This document shows positions 33,534 through 41,657 of a stretch of 64,000 bases of DNA, one piece after another. Within the stretch, counting starts at the first letter, position 1, and the number at the start of each line of letters is the position of its first letter. The translations under genes were made by a program, and so were the position numbers. The notes below the pieces were generated by a model. It searched no databases and was not told the DNA's origin. It saw only the letters and a list, made by a program, of their open reading frames with translations. Source of the DNA: CAVRXT01 sp049644285 (GTDB lineage: Bacteria > Acidobacteriota > Terriglobia > Acidiferrales > UBA7541); the NCBI GenBank assembly GCA_049644285.1, contig JBARRP010000310.1, forward strand, positions 1 to 64,000, read 5' to 3'.

Positions 33534-34829
33534 TCAACCGGCCGAGCGCAGGGTGATCAGCGTGATCTCTGGCGGGACGCCTATGCGGACCGGCATTCCG
33601 ATCGTTCCCAAGCCGCGATTGACATAGAGGAAAGCAGATTTGTGCGAGCCGTCCGCGGCCCCGGCTTGCGGACCCACTGCATTCGAAGTCTCGGAATGCA
33701 ATGTCGCTGTCCCGTTGCCGGCGGGGCGTCGATACAATCCAGCAGTGAAATTCGTCATGAAGCGCGCCGGACTGAAGGAGTGGTCGACAATTTCAACGCG
33801 AACCTGGCCGCCATGAGTGTGACCCGCGAGACTCAGCTCGATTCCCAGCTCGGCTGCCCGCACGAAGGAATTGGGGTTGTGCGAAAGGAGAATATTGGGG
33901 ACATCCTTGCGAACGAGCGGTTCCACACCTCGAAGCATGGGAAGTTTCTTGCCGGAGCGACTGCGCTCGCGCTGGTAATCCACGCCGATCAGGTTGAAGC
34001 TTTGCCCGTGCCAGGCAAGCTCCGCATTTTCCTTGCGCAGGAGCCGCATCCCGTACTGCCGGAAGAGCTGCTGCGCGGCAGCCTCGGCATCGGCGTAAAT
34101 TTCATGATTCCCGTTGCATCCCCAAACGCCCAGCGGCGCCTGCAACCGGCTGAGCTCCGCGATGCAATCCTCGAGGGGATCGTTCTCGCTGGTGATGAAA
34201 TCTCCAGTGACGACCGCGAGATCGGCGGACAGCGCGTTTGCCATGTCTACGGCCCGCCGAACTTCCTCCCGCGGCATGAAATCACCGATGTGGACGTCGC
34301 TGAGTTGAACAATCCGCAGGCCGTCGAGGCCCTTCGGCAAATCCGCGATCGGGATCTCGATCTTGCGGACCCCGTAGGCCAGGCGTTCCTTGAGGAAGCC
34401 GTACGCGCCGCCAACGAACGGCAAACTTCCCGCAAGATAAGCGGCGTACCGGAAGAACTGCCGGCGTGCATGGTCGATGCTTTCGCGCGGTGAAGGACCG
34501 GTTGCCTCCGAAACGTGCTTCGAGATCCAGTCGAGCGCCACGACAAACCTCACGGCAAGGAGAGCGAAGAAAGAAGCAGCGAGCCAAAGCTTCGCGGCCG
34601 CGAGAATCCAACTCGCCGCGCCCCCTCGCGGGAGGAACCGCCAGACAAAGGAATTGAGAACCGTGACGAAAAGCAGAGCCGCAGCGGCGATCCACAAGCC
34701 TTGCAAGAGGACTCGCCAGCCTGGCCGCGGCACACTCTCGATCAGGCCCCACGCACGAGCAAACCAAAATCGCTGGATCAGAAAGGTGATAAGCAGAATT
34801 GCGACCAGAAATAACAGACGCACAGCCAT
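33534..34829 (-). CDS. Membrane-anchored metallophosphoesterase (YaeI-like)
   Basis: Four N-terminal hydrophobic helices (residues 2-110 or so) precede a calcineurin-like phosphatase domain: LRIVQLSDVHIGDF, VTGDF, CNGNHE, LLSHNPNSF and LAGHTHGGQVR, which supply the two-metal ligands. The C-terminal YVNRGLGTIGMPVRIGVPPEITLI is typical. Between AGLYRR and YVNRGLG there is an extra loop of about 25 residues encoded by DNA with a short inverted repeat. GTG at 34850 is a possible alternative start; ATG at 34829 gives a better membrane start. It may act on lipid A-type or other phospholipid substrates at the membrane (inference). Confidence 0.82.
   Translation of the reverse strand: MAVRLLFLVAILLITFLIQRFWFARAWGLIESVPRPGWRVLLQGLWIAAAALLFVTVLNSFVWRFLPRGGAASWILAAAKLWLAASFFALLAVRFVVALDWISKHVSEATGPSPRESIDHARRQFFRYAAYLAGSLPFVGGAYGFLKERLAYGVRKIEIPIADLPKGLDGLRIVQLSDVHIGDFMPREEVRRAVDMANALSADLAVVTGDFITSENDPLEDCIAELSRLQAPLGVWGCNGNHEIYADAEAAAQQLFRQYGMRLLRKENAELAWHGQSFNLIGVDYQRERSRSGKKLPMLRGVEPLVRKDVPNILLSHNPNSFVRAAELGIELSLAGHTHGGQVRVEIVDHSFSPARFMTNFTAGLYRRPAGNGTATLHSETSNAVGPQAGAADGSHKSAFLYVNRGLGTIGMPVRIGVPPEITLITLRSAG
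33678..33700. repeat. Inverted repeat inside the metallophosphoesterase gene
   Basis: TGCATTC (33678-33684) and GAATGCA (33694-33700) flank nine bases. They lie in the extra C-terminal loop, which looks like inserted repeat sequence. Confidence 0.45.
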
Positions 34830-35051
34830 GAATGCCCAGGAGCCCCGCACCAGGTTAACCTCCGTGTTCTATCTAGGTCTGACATGCTTGCAACGCCGCC
34901 ACTTAAAAATACGGACTGCCGGTCCAGTATGTAACAGATTGGTTTAGATGCGGTCTGGCAGCGTTGCGTCGCCAGTACACCTTTGATGACAATCGAGACA
35001 TCATCTGAAGCGCGATGAGGGCGATCGCGCCCTCTGGCACGGTCACTCCAC

Positions 35052-36053
35052 TCACACTCTGCAATCGAGGACGGCGGCGCCGCGGATGGCGTCGTTCTTC
35101 AGGGAATTGAGCGCTCGATTCGCGTCGCCAAGAGGGAAAATCTGCACGTGCGTGCGGATAGGGATCTCCGCGGCGATGCGCAGGAAATCGACGCCGTCCT
35201 GTCGAGTGTTGTTGGCCACGCTGCGAATTACGCGCTCCTGATACAGCAGATCGTAATCGAGCGGCGGGGTCCGGCTCATGTGGATTCCGCCGAGAGCCAG
35301 GGTTCCGCCTTTCTTGAGGGCCTTCAATGCCGCGGGGACAAGCTCCCCGGCCGGCGCGAAGATGATGGCGCTGTCGAGCTTCGCCGGCGGGTCGCTGGCA
35401 GCCCCGCCGGCCCACACTGCGCCAAGCTCCAACGCGAGCTTTTGGTGCCGTTCATCGCGAGTGCAGGCATACACCTCGACGCCCCAGTGGCGCGCCACCT
35501 GGATGGCCACGTGCGCCGCTGCTCCAAAACCGTAGAATCCAAGACGACCCCCGGATTTGATCTCCGATAGTCGAAGAGAACGGAAACCGATGATGCCCGC
35601 GCACAAGAGCGGCGCCGCCTGCTCATCGGGGAAAGATTGCGGAATGGCGTAGATGAAGTCCTCTGGAGCAACGGCGTACTCGGCGTAGCCGCCATCAACG
35701 GTGTAACCCGTAAATGCAGGATGGTCGCAAAGGTTTTCCTTGCCTGCGCGACAGTATTCGCAGGCTTGGTCGGTTTTGTGCAGCCAGGCGATGCCGACGC
35801 GCGCGCCAGTCTGAAAGCGCTTCGTTCCCTCGCCGAGTTTTTCAACGGTGCCAACAACCTGATGGCCGGGGATGATCGGCGATTTGCGCGGCGCCAATTC
35901 GCCTTCGATCACGTGCAGGTCGGTGCGACAGACGCCGCAAACCTTCACGCGCACGAGGACTTCGCCCATGCCCGGTTGCGGAACCGGGACGTCGGTGAAT
36001 TGGAGAGGATTTGTCTCGATCGGCGCGACTGAACGCAACAAACACGCCTTCAT
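35052..36053 (-). CDS. adhA: Zinc-dependent alcohol dehydrogenase
   Basis: This 333-residue medium-chain dehydrogenase has catalytic-zinc ligands C39 (VCGVCRTDLH) and H64 (PGHQVVG). The structural-zinc loop is DQACEYCRAGKENLC: C98, C101 and C109 are present, but the position of the first of the usual four cysteines is Asp95. LGFYGFGAAAHVAIQVARHWG is the nucleotide-binding Rossmann motif. It resembles the AdhA subgroup that oxidises primary alcohols with NAD(P). The region between it and the metallophosphoesterase (34851-35051) shows no gene. Confidence 0.88.
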   Translation of the reverse strand: MKACLLRSVAPIETNPLQFTDVPVPQPGMGEVLVRVKVCGVCRTDLHVIEGELAPRKSPIIPGHQVVGTVEKLGEGTKRFQTGARVGIAWLHKTDQACEYCRAGKENLCDHPAFTGYTVDGGYAEYAVAPEDFIYAIPQSFPDEQAAPLLCAGIIGFRSLRLSEIKSGGRLGFYGFGAAAHVAIQVARHWGVEVYACTRDERHQKLALELGAVWAGGAASDPPAKLDSAIIFAPAGELVPAALKALKKGGTLALGGIHMSRTPPLDYDLLYQERVIRSVANNTRQDGVDFLRIAAEIPIRTHVQIFPLGDANRALNSLKNDAIRGAAVLDCRV

Positions 36054-36487
36054 CGTCTGCCCCCAAGATCACAATGATATCCCGCCGTGGGGCACAACGC
36101 GCATTTGAAACGGATGATTGCGTGATGCCTGAAATGAGCGCGGTTTCCTCAACATTCAGAACGGTGACGCTTTTCCGCACGACGATAACCTTCCTAGTCC
36201 TTTAGCACTACAGCCATATAGAACCGCGGGCGCGACGAGAAGAGTGCTTCCTCCTCTGCCGTGAAAATTTCCTTCGCGCGTGAAGTTATCAATTTGAGAC
36301 ATTCGCAACGCGCGGATTCTTGGAGAGTTACACCTATCCCGCTTGGCTGGGGTTCGGGCGTCGACTTGCTTGGTTCTCAAGCGACCTGAGGGAGTTCGTA
36401 GTTCACGTTGGCAGCGACTCTTCGGTGGGCGTTCGCAGCGAGCAAGAAACGCCGGTTGGCTGCCTTCCATCAACCCGGAGGAAATGG
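36054..36487 (+). other. Intergenic region before the PEP-CTERM gene
   Basis: No convincing ORF is seen. TTGAGACATTCGC near 36295 could be a -35-type element, but no good -10 was found. An in-frame upstream start for the next gene at 36320 is disfavoured because the signal peptide begins at 36488. Confidence 0.35.
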
Positions 36488-37087
36488 ATGCGTTTCAAGA
36501 TTGCAATGATACTCGCCGCAGCGACTTTCTTTTGGTTGTCCCCGGTTCGGGCGGACACCGTCAACTGGGACCTCGACAATCCCAGCGGGCCGCTCGGAAC
36601 TTCTGAGACGTACACTGCCAACGGCACCACCATCACCGCGTACGGTTACAATGGCGGCACCCCGACAGACCTGTTCGGAAAAACGGCCGGTGGAGACGAA
36701 AACGGACTGGGCCTCCTGGGAAGATCCGACGAGGAAATAGCCGGCAAGACATTCGTGCAGTTCGACCTGACCCAGTTGATCAACTCCGGATACACGAACT
36801 ATCAGCTCGCAATCGGCAGCGTTCAACCAGGGGAAACCTACGACGTTTGGGGCTCTAATAAGAAGGGTGTGCTCGGGACATTATTGCTTCACGGCAGCCT
36901 CGACGGCACCAAGTTCTCGATCCCTGACGTTGGTGAGTACTCCTTCATCAGCATCACCGCGCCCACCGGGGACGTTCTGGTGGACTCCTTCTCAGCGCAG
37001 ACGCCGGAGCCCGGATCACTGGCGCTTCTCGGCACTGGACTGGTTGGGTTGAGTGGCCTGATCCGCCGTAGGTTCCGCCGGCCATAA
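36488..37087 (+). CDS. PEP-CTERM sorting-domain protein
   Basis: The 199-residue protein has a signal peptide (KIAMILAAATFFWLSPVRA), a beta-rich exported region, and a C-terminal TPEPGSLALLGTGLVGL followed by basic IRRRFRR. That PEP motif, hydrophobic helix and basic tail are recognised by exosortase, which processes such proteins at the cell envelope. No exosortase gene is in the window. The ATG at 36488 has a GGAGGAAATGG ribosome site, and a good terminator follows. The function is unknown; many members are linked to exopolysaccharide or biofilm. Confidence 0.85.
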   Translation: MRFKIAMILAAATFFWLSPVRADTVNWDLDNPSGPLGTSETYTANGTTITAYGYNGGTPTDLFGKTAGGDENGLGLLGRSDEEIAGKTFVQFDLTQLINSGYTNYQLAIGSVQPGETYDVWGSNKKGVLGTLLLHGSLDGTKFSIPDVGEYSFISITAPTGDVLVDSFSAQTPEPGSLALLGTGLVGLSGLIRRRFRRP

Positions 37088-37117
37088 AGTCTTTCTCTCT
37101 CTGGATCAAGCACGTTC

Positions 37118-37152
37118 AAAAAGCCTTGCCGAGACAGCGGCAGGGCTTTTTT
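37118..37152 (+). terminator. Rho-independent terminator
   Basis: GCCTTGCCG and CGGCAGGGC (one wobble pair) form a stem around AGACAG, followed by a run of six Ts. It closes the PEP-CTERM transcript. Confidence 0.8.
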
Positions 37153-37264
37153 GTTTCCGCCCCCGCGTAACCCCGATGAAGCAGCCGTAGGGCATCCGCC
37201 GCGGCGGACCGTGCCCATTCTTCGACTCGTCAGAAATGCGCGTCCCCAGAGTGATTTGGGGGAG

Positions 37265-37912
37265 CTAGGCGGCAGTGGCTCTGCGCCGCGCATAAAAGCG
37301 GCGCACCTTATCCCGATTGCCGCAGGTCTTCATATCGCACCAGCGGCGCTTCCGGTTGCGGCTGTGGTCAACAAACAGCCAGTCGCATTCTTCTGCGGCG
37401 CATGCCCGGATTTGGCTTCGTTCATCCGAGGTCAAAAGGTCCGCAGCCGAGCGCGCGATGACCCAGAGAATCCGATCGAAGGAATCCTCCCCGCCAGTCC
37501 ATTCCCAAGTGAGGCCGTTTCGTCCGGCTGCGAGCTGCACGCGTCGCGCGATCTTGCGAATCGTGCCGTTCAACACGGCAAGATCGGGTCGCGGTGGAGC
37601 TTGCTGGTCTGCGATCGCAGAGAAAATTCGAAACAGAGCCTCGCGAAAGGCCTTCGTCCGGATGAGCGCAACGGACGCTTCACGGGGGTGTTGTTGAGCC
37701 CGTTGCGAGAGTCGCAGGGCTTGCTGCGGCATCAAAATTCCCGATTGCCGGCTCCAGCGCAGCAAGTCGGCGAAATTCTGGAGAAGGTCCTGGCGGCGGA
37801 GAGTCGGGCGGTTGTCGACGGTGTTGACGAAATCGAGGCAGACACTCCCGCCGGTGAGTTCGAATGGGCGGTTGGTCTGCGCCCCCCGAGCGGGTTTTGT
37901 GGTCTTAGCCAT
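37265..37912 (-). CDS. CGNR zinc-finger regulator with ABATE domain
   Basis: The 215-residue protein has an N-terminal ABATE-type domain beginning FELTGGSVCLDFVNTVDNRP. The C-terminal CGNR zinc finger runs CAAEECDWLFVDHSRNRKRRWCDMKTCGNRDKVRRFYARR, with four cysteines. Such proteins are presumed transcriptional regulators responding to stress or small molecules. It is divergent from the EamA transporter, and two 28-bp palindromic repeats lie between them, so the transporter is its likely target. Confidence 0.85.
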   Translation of the reverse strand: MAKTTKPARGAQTNRPFELTGGSVCLDFVNTVDNRPTLRRQDLLQNFADLLRWSRQSGILMPQQALRLSQRAQQHPREASVALIRTKAFREALFRIFSAIADQQAPPRPDLAVLNGTIRKIARRVQLAAGRNGLTWEWTGGEDSFDRILWVIARSAADLLTSDERSQIRACAAEECDWLFVDHSRNRKRRWCDMKTCGNRDKVRRFYARRRATAA

Positions 37913-37932
37913 TTCGTTCTCAATGGGGATTA

Positions 37933-38007
37933 TAACCTATAAATCAAGCTTGACAGGTTAAACCCAACGAGTTAGCCTCTAACCTGTTTGTTGAGCTTAA
38001 TAGGTTA
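37933..38007. promoter_or_regulatory. Duplicated 28-bp operator between CGNR regulator and EamA transporter
   Basis: Each copy has TAACCT, 16 bases and AGGTTA: 37933-37960 and 37980-38007. Both have AGCTT near the centre and T..T/A.A flanks. The copies are 47 bases apart start to start. This is a strong candidate binding site for the divergent regulator. Confidence 0.75.
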
Positions 38008-38055
38008 TGTGGGCGAGGGGCTGTTTAGAACCGCGGCGAACCATACCAAGGGAAA

Positions 38056-39033
38056 ATGCCGATGCCGACACAGGCAGGAGTCGAGCGACCTTCACTACTG
38101 AAGCTCGCCGCAGCCTACGCGGCGATCTATTTCATCTGGGGCGGCACGTACCTCGCCATCCGGTATGCGGTCGAAGTGCTGCCTCCATTTCTGATGATGG
38201 GCACGCGGCATTTGATTGCGGGGACGTTGCTCTACGTAACGATGCGGTGGCGCGGTGCGCCAAGGCCGGAGCGCATTCATTGGGTCGGCGCAATCATCGC
38301 CGGCAGCTTCTTGTTCTTAGGAGATCACGGACTTCTCGCTTGGGCAGAGCAACGCGTTCCCTCGGGGTTGGCGGCCTTGCTGTCAGCTACGCTGCCGTTC
38401 TGGATGGTCGCAGCGGCTCGACTCAAGGGCATCGAGCCAAGGCTAAGCGTTCGAGCGCTGGCAGGGCTGACGCTCGGTCTCGCGGGGGTCGCGTTCCTGG
38501 TGGGACCCGGTGCGCTCGGACAGATCGGTTGGAGTTATTTGGCCGGAGTGGGTGCCATCTTGTTTGGCGCGATTCTCTGGGTGGCTGGTTCACTTTACGC
38601 TCGTGGCGCGCAGCTCCCGAGCTCGCCGCTGCTCTCGGCGGCGATGCAGATGATTTCGGGCGGAGCTCTTCTCTTCGTCGCGGGCATCCTGGCAGGCGAG
38701 GCGGGCCGAGTGCACATGAACGCCGTGACCCCGCGCTCGATGCTCTCGCTCGCATATCTCATCCTCTTCGGCTCGATCGTGGCTTTCGGTTCTTACGTGT
38801 GGCTGTTGCGGGTGAGCTCACCCTCGCGGATTTCCACGTATGCATACGTAAACCCTCTGGTCGCGGTGTTCCTCGGATGCAGCATGGCCGGTGAGGCGGT
38901 CACTTGGGGAACGATTGTGGCCGCTGCTCTGATATTGATCGGGGTAGCGCTGGTGAACACGCGCGGCGCATCCGAATCAGCCGCTGAAAAAGAATCCGTC
39001 TTGACCATGCGCCCGGATCCGCTGGAGGAATGA
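38056..39033 (+). CDS. EamA-family DMT transporter (YedA-like)
   Basis: The 325-residue protein has about ten hydrophobic helices in two EamA repeats: AAYAAIYFIWGGTYLAIRYAVE with HLIAGTLLYV in the first, and LAGVGAILFGAILWVAGSLYAR plus SRISTYAYVNPLVAVFLG in the second. It probably exports a metabolite or drug; the substrate cannot be read from sequence. It is controlled, by position, by the CGNR protein and the twin operators upstream. A short ABM-domain gene follows 26 bases later. Confidence 0.88.
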   Translation: MPMPTQAGVERPSLLKLAAAYAAIYFIWGGTYLAIRYAVEVLPPFLMMGTRHLIAGTLLYVTMRWRGAPRPERIHWVGAIIAGSFLFLGDHGLLAWAEQRVPSGLAALLSATLPFWMVAAARLKGIEPRLSVRALAGLTLGLAGVAFLVGPGALGQIGWSYLAGVGAILFGAILWVAGSLYARGAQLPSSPLLSAAMQMISGGALLFVAGILAGEAGRVHMNAVTPRSMLSLAYLILFGSIVAFGSYVWLLRVSSPSRISTYAYVNPLVAVFLGCSMAGEAVTWGTIVAAALILIGVALVNTRGASESAAEKESVLTMRPDPLEE

Positions 39034-39059
39034 TTGCCGGAAAATTCGGAGGAATGCAT

Positions 39060-39371
39060 ATGATCGCGCGTCTCTGGCGAGGCACCACGCGAGCGGTGGA
39101 TGCCGATCGCTATTTCCAATACCTTCTCGAGACGGGTCTGAAGGACTATCGCTCGATCCCGGGCAACCGCGGAGTCTACACGCTGCGAAAGATAGGCCCT
39201 CAACAGGTGGAATTCTTGCTGATTTCTCTCTGGGATTCGCTCGACGCCATTCAGAAATTCGCAGGGCCGGAGTACGAAAAAGCAGTCTACTACCCGGAAG
39301 ATGCGAAGTTCCTCCTCGAGATGGAGCCAAACGTCACGCACTACGAAGTCCTGTCGATCCCGGCAGTGTGA
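39060..39371 (+). CDS. ABM-type small protein (putative monooxygenase)
   Basis: The 103-residue alpha-beta barrel protein begins IARLWRGTTRAVDADRYFQYL and has GNRGVYTLRKIGPQQVEFLLISLWDSLDAIQKFAG and YYPEDAKFLLEMEPNVTHYEV. This matches antibiotic-biosynthesis-monooxygenase-like dimeric proteins. The ATG at 39060 has a GGAGG site, whereas 39030 overlaps the transporter stop. It is probably co-transcribed with the EamA gene. Confidence 0.75.
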   Translation: MIARLWRGTTRAVDADRYFQYLLETGLKDYRSIPGNRGVYTLRKIGPQQVEFLLISLWDSLDAIQKFAGPEYEKAVYYPEDAKFLLEMEPNVTHYEVLSIPAV

Positions 39372-39436
39372 AGAGCATCGACTACGCCTCAAAGGTCACT
39401 TCTCCCTGAGGTTTTCCTCTTTCTTGCTAATAAAAT

Positions 39437-39467
39437 CCTTATAAAAGCCTTACGCGTTCCTAACGGC
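39437..39467 (+). promoter_or_regulatory. Three 11-bp direct repeats, candidate KdpE-type box
   Basis: CCTTA (39437-39441), CCTTA (39448-39452) and CCTAA (39459-39463) recur exactly every 11 bases. OmpR/PhoB-family regulators bind such direct repeats head to tail. It lies upstream of the two porins and the kdp genes, so KdpE is the natural candidate regulator; binding is inferred. Confidence 0.55.
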
Positions 39468-39547
39468 CTCTTTGCGACTATTCCCTACCGCACAGATTGT
39501 TTCCCCTCCACATCTGAAACGGGCAGCGGGGACCCAGGAGACGCCGG

Positions 39548-39937
39548 ATGGCGATCAAGATTCTCGAAGCACTGGCACTCGCGGGTTGCGCGTTCCTCTT
39601 ATACGTGTTAGTTCAATTCCGACGCGAGGGGCAACACGCGCAAACAAGATCTCCCGGCGGGCCTTCCGACAGACCCATTCAGCACCAGGTCGCAAGGCTC
39701 GAGATTGCGGGGCGGGCGAAGTCTTCGAGCAAGAGAGCGACGACAGGCCGGAAAGCTGAGAGCCAAGTGGCGGGTGAAATGGAATTCAAAAGAGGGGAGG
39801 ACTTCCATGTTGAAGTTCCTATTGCAAGGCAAGCAGCAGTTCGCCGCCTGTATTCTTGTTGTCACACTTTGGCAATACCCTTGTTTCGCGCAAAGCAGCA
39901 GCGAATCGCCCAACCAACGAGCCAGCGCCGCAGATGA
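39548..39937 (+). CDS. Possible small membrane protein
   Basis: The frame starts with an ATG after a GGAG site and encodes KILEALALAGCAFLLYVLVQF, a convincing single helix, then a basic soluble stretch. It is the first frame after the 11-bp repeats. The last 130 bases overlap the next gene out of frame and look non-protein-like there, so the true end may be earlier or the gene may be a remnant. No family is recognised. Confidence 0.35.
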   Translation: MAIKILEALALAGCAFLLYVLVQFRREGQHAQTRSPGGPSDRPIQHQVARLEIAGRAKSSSKRATTGRKAESQVAGEMEFKRGEDFHVEVPIARQAAVRRLYSCCHTLAIPLFRAKQQRIAQPTSQRRR

Positions 39938-41534
39938 GCAGATACCGCCCGCGGTCGCGAAAGAGCTTGAGGCCATGAAAAAGCGCATCGAGCAGCTCGA
40001 AGCGGAGCTGAAGAATCGAAAGGCGCAAGAGCAGCCAACCACCGCCGCCGTGGAAGCTTCCGCAAAGGCGGCCGAGCCAGCGCCCGTCACTTCAACCGCT
40101 TCCGGGGAGGCGAGTGCATCCATCCATAGCGACATCGAAACCAAATCGGCCGAGGCTGCGCCTCTCGCGTTAGCGAGCTTCGGCGGGATGAGTAGCACGG
40201 GCACTCTGCCTGCGCACACACAAATTGAGGCCAAACCTTTGCCGTCTCGGAGTGTCGAGCCCTCGAACAAGGCCTCGGAGCCGTTTGCGTTCGCCGACTT
40301 CACCTGGTTGAACGGCAACGCGCGCACAAAAGAGCCAGCGATGGATACGAAATTCTTTACGCCGGAAATCAGAGCCGACGTCGACTACATCTACGATTTC
40401 AACCGTCCCAAAGATGACACCATTGGCGGGTCGAGCGAGGTCTTTCGGTCGAACGAAGTTCATGTGACGCAGCTTGGCGTCGGCGGTGACTTCCACTATG
40501 ACAACGTCCGCGCGCGCTTGATGACGCAGTTTGGCTTGTACTCGGAGACGACGCCACGAAACGACGCCAGCCCTGCACGCGGCCAGTGGAACCTTGCGGA
40601 CGCCTACCGTTACCTTTCGGAAGCGTATGGCGGGTACCACTTCAACGTGATGCACGGCATTAACGTCGATGCTGGCATCTTCATGTCGTATATCGGCCTC
40701 TTCAGCTACTATAATTTCGACAACTGGGCCTATCAACCCTCGTACGTTTCCTCTAACACTCCGTGGTTCTTCAATGGCGTGCGAGTGCAGATTTTTCCCA
40801 CCGAACATTTAAAGATTGAGCCCTGGTTCGTTAACGGATGGCAGTCCTATGGGCGGTTCAACAATCGGCCCGGCTTTGGGTTGCAGATCTTGTGGCGGCC
40901 GAACGGGTGGCTTTCGGTCCTTGGAAATCAGTACGCTTTGGGTGAGGAGGCGCTGGGCGTCCCAGGCCGCGTGCGGTATCACACCGACGACAGCATCGAG
41001 ATCAAATACTATGACAACCCTTCGAACCTTTTCGACAAGGCTGCCTTCTCGCTGACCGGCGATATGGGATGTGAACATGGCGGTGGCGTGAGCTGCTACA
41101 CCAACACGAAGAAGGGCCCCAAGCAGAGCTTCCTCGGTTACATGTTCTACAACCGCTTCTGGTTCCATAAGGACTTGTTTGGTCTGACGCTCGGCGGCGG
41201 CAAGATCAACAATCCCGGACGCTATCTGGTGCTGCTGCCGCCAATCAACGGTGCGACCGCATCCTCAGGGACGCCCTACTTCACGGAGAATCCTGGCGAC
41301 CCGTACAAGGCTTGGGACGCATCTGCCACCTTCGATTACATGCCCAGCCAGTACATTACTTTCCGCTGGGAGTTCGATCACCGTGCGGCGAACGTCCCGT
41401 ATTTCTCCGGACCAGGCGGCATCACTCCTCCTAGCGGCAATACCGGCGCGCCCGGTTCACTGGTGCCAAGCTTTACTCCGGATCTCCGCAAAATAGAGAA
41501 CCGGTTCAATCTCGCGCTGCTCGTCAAGTTCTAG
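39807..41534 (+). CDS. Outer-membrane beta-barrel protein with coiled-coil leader
   Basis: The 575-residue protein has a signal peptide (QQFAACILVVTLWQYPCFA), a coiled coil (VAKELEAMKKRIEQLEAEL), an Ala/Pro/Ser-rich linker to about residue 165, then a long barrel of aromatic-alternating strands (FTPEIRADVDYIYDF, GYMFYNRFWFHKDLFGLTLG). It ends with FNLALLVKF, a C-terminal Phe as in outer-membrane porins. The ATG at 39807 has GGGAGG upstream. It precedes a second barrel and the kdp genes, so it may let K+ or solutes through the outer membrane under the same control (inference). Confidence 0.78.
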   Translation: MLKFLLQGKQQFAACILVVTLWQYPCFAQSSSESPNQRASAADEQIPPAVAKELEAMKKRIEQLEAELKNRKAQEQPTTAAVEASAKAAEPAPVTSTASGEASASIHSDIETKSAEAAPLALASFGGMSSTGTLPAHTQIEAKPLPSRSVEPSNKASEPFAFADFTWLNGNARTKEPAMDTKFFTPEIRADVDYIYDFNRPKDDTIGGSSEVFRSNEVHVTQLGVGGDFHYDNVRARLMTQFGLYSETTPRNDASPARGQWNLADAYRYLSEAYGGYHFNVMHGINVDAGIFMSYIGLFSYYNFDNWAYQPSYVSSNTPWFFNGVRVQIFPTEHLKIEPWFVNGWQSYGRFNNRPGFGLQILWRPNGWLSVLGNQYALGEEALGVPGRVRYHTDDSIEIKYYDNPSNLFDKAAFSLTGDMGCEHGGGVSCYTNTKKGPKQSFLGYMFYNRFWFHKDLFGLTLGGGKINNPGRYLVLLPPINGATASSGTPYFTENPGDPYKAWDASATFDYMPSQYITFRWEFDHRAANVPYFSGPGGITPPSGNTGAPGSLVPSFTPDLRKIENRFNLALLVKF

Positions 41535-41657
41535 CGATGGCGCAGAGAACAACCGCACCCGGAAAGGTCAGCTCATGTTTGCGATAGATGCGATCATAGC
41601 GCTTCTAAACTGGTCGCGTTCAGGCATGCGCAGCCGAGTTCGGGGGAGGTTGAAGCA

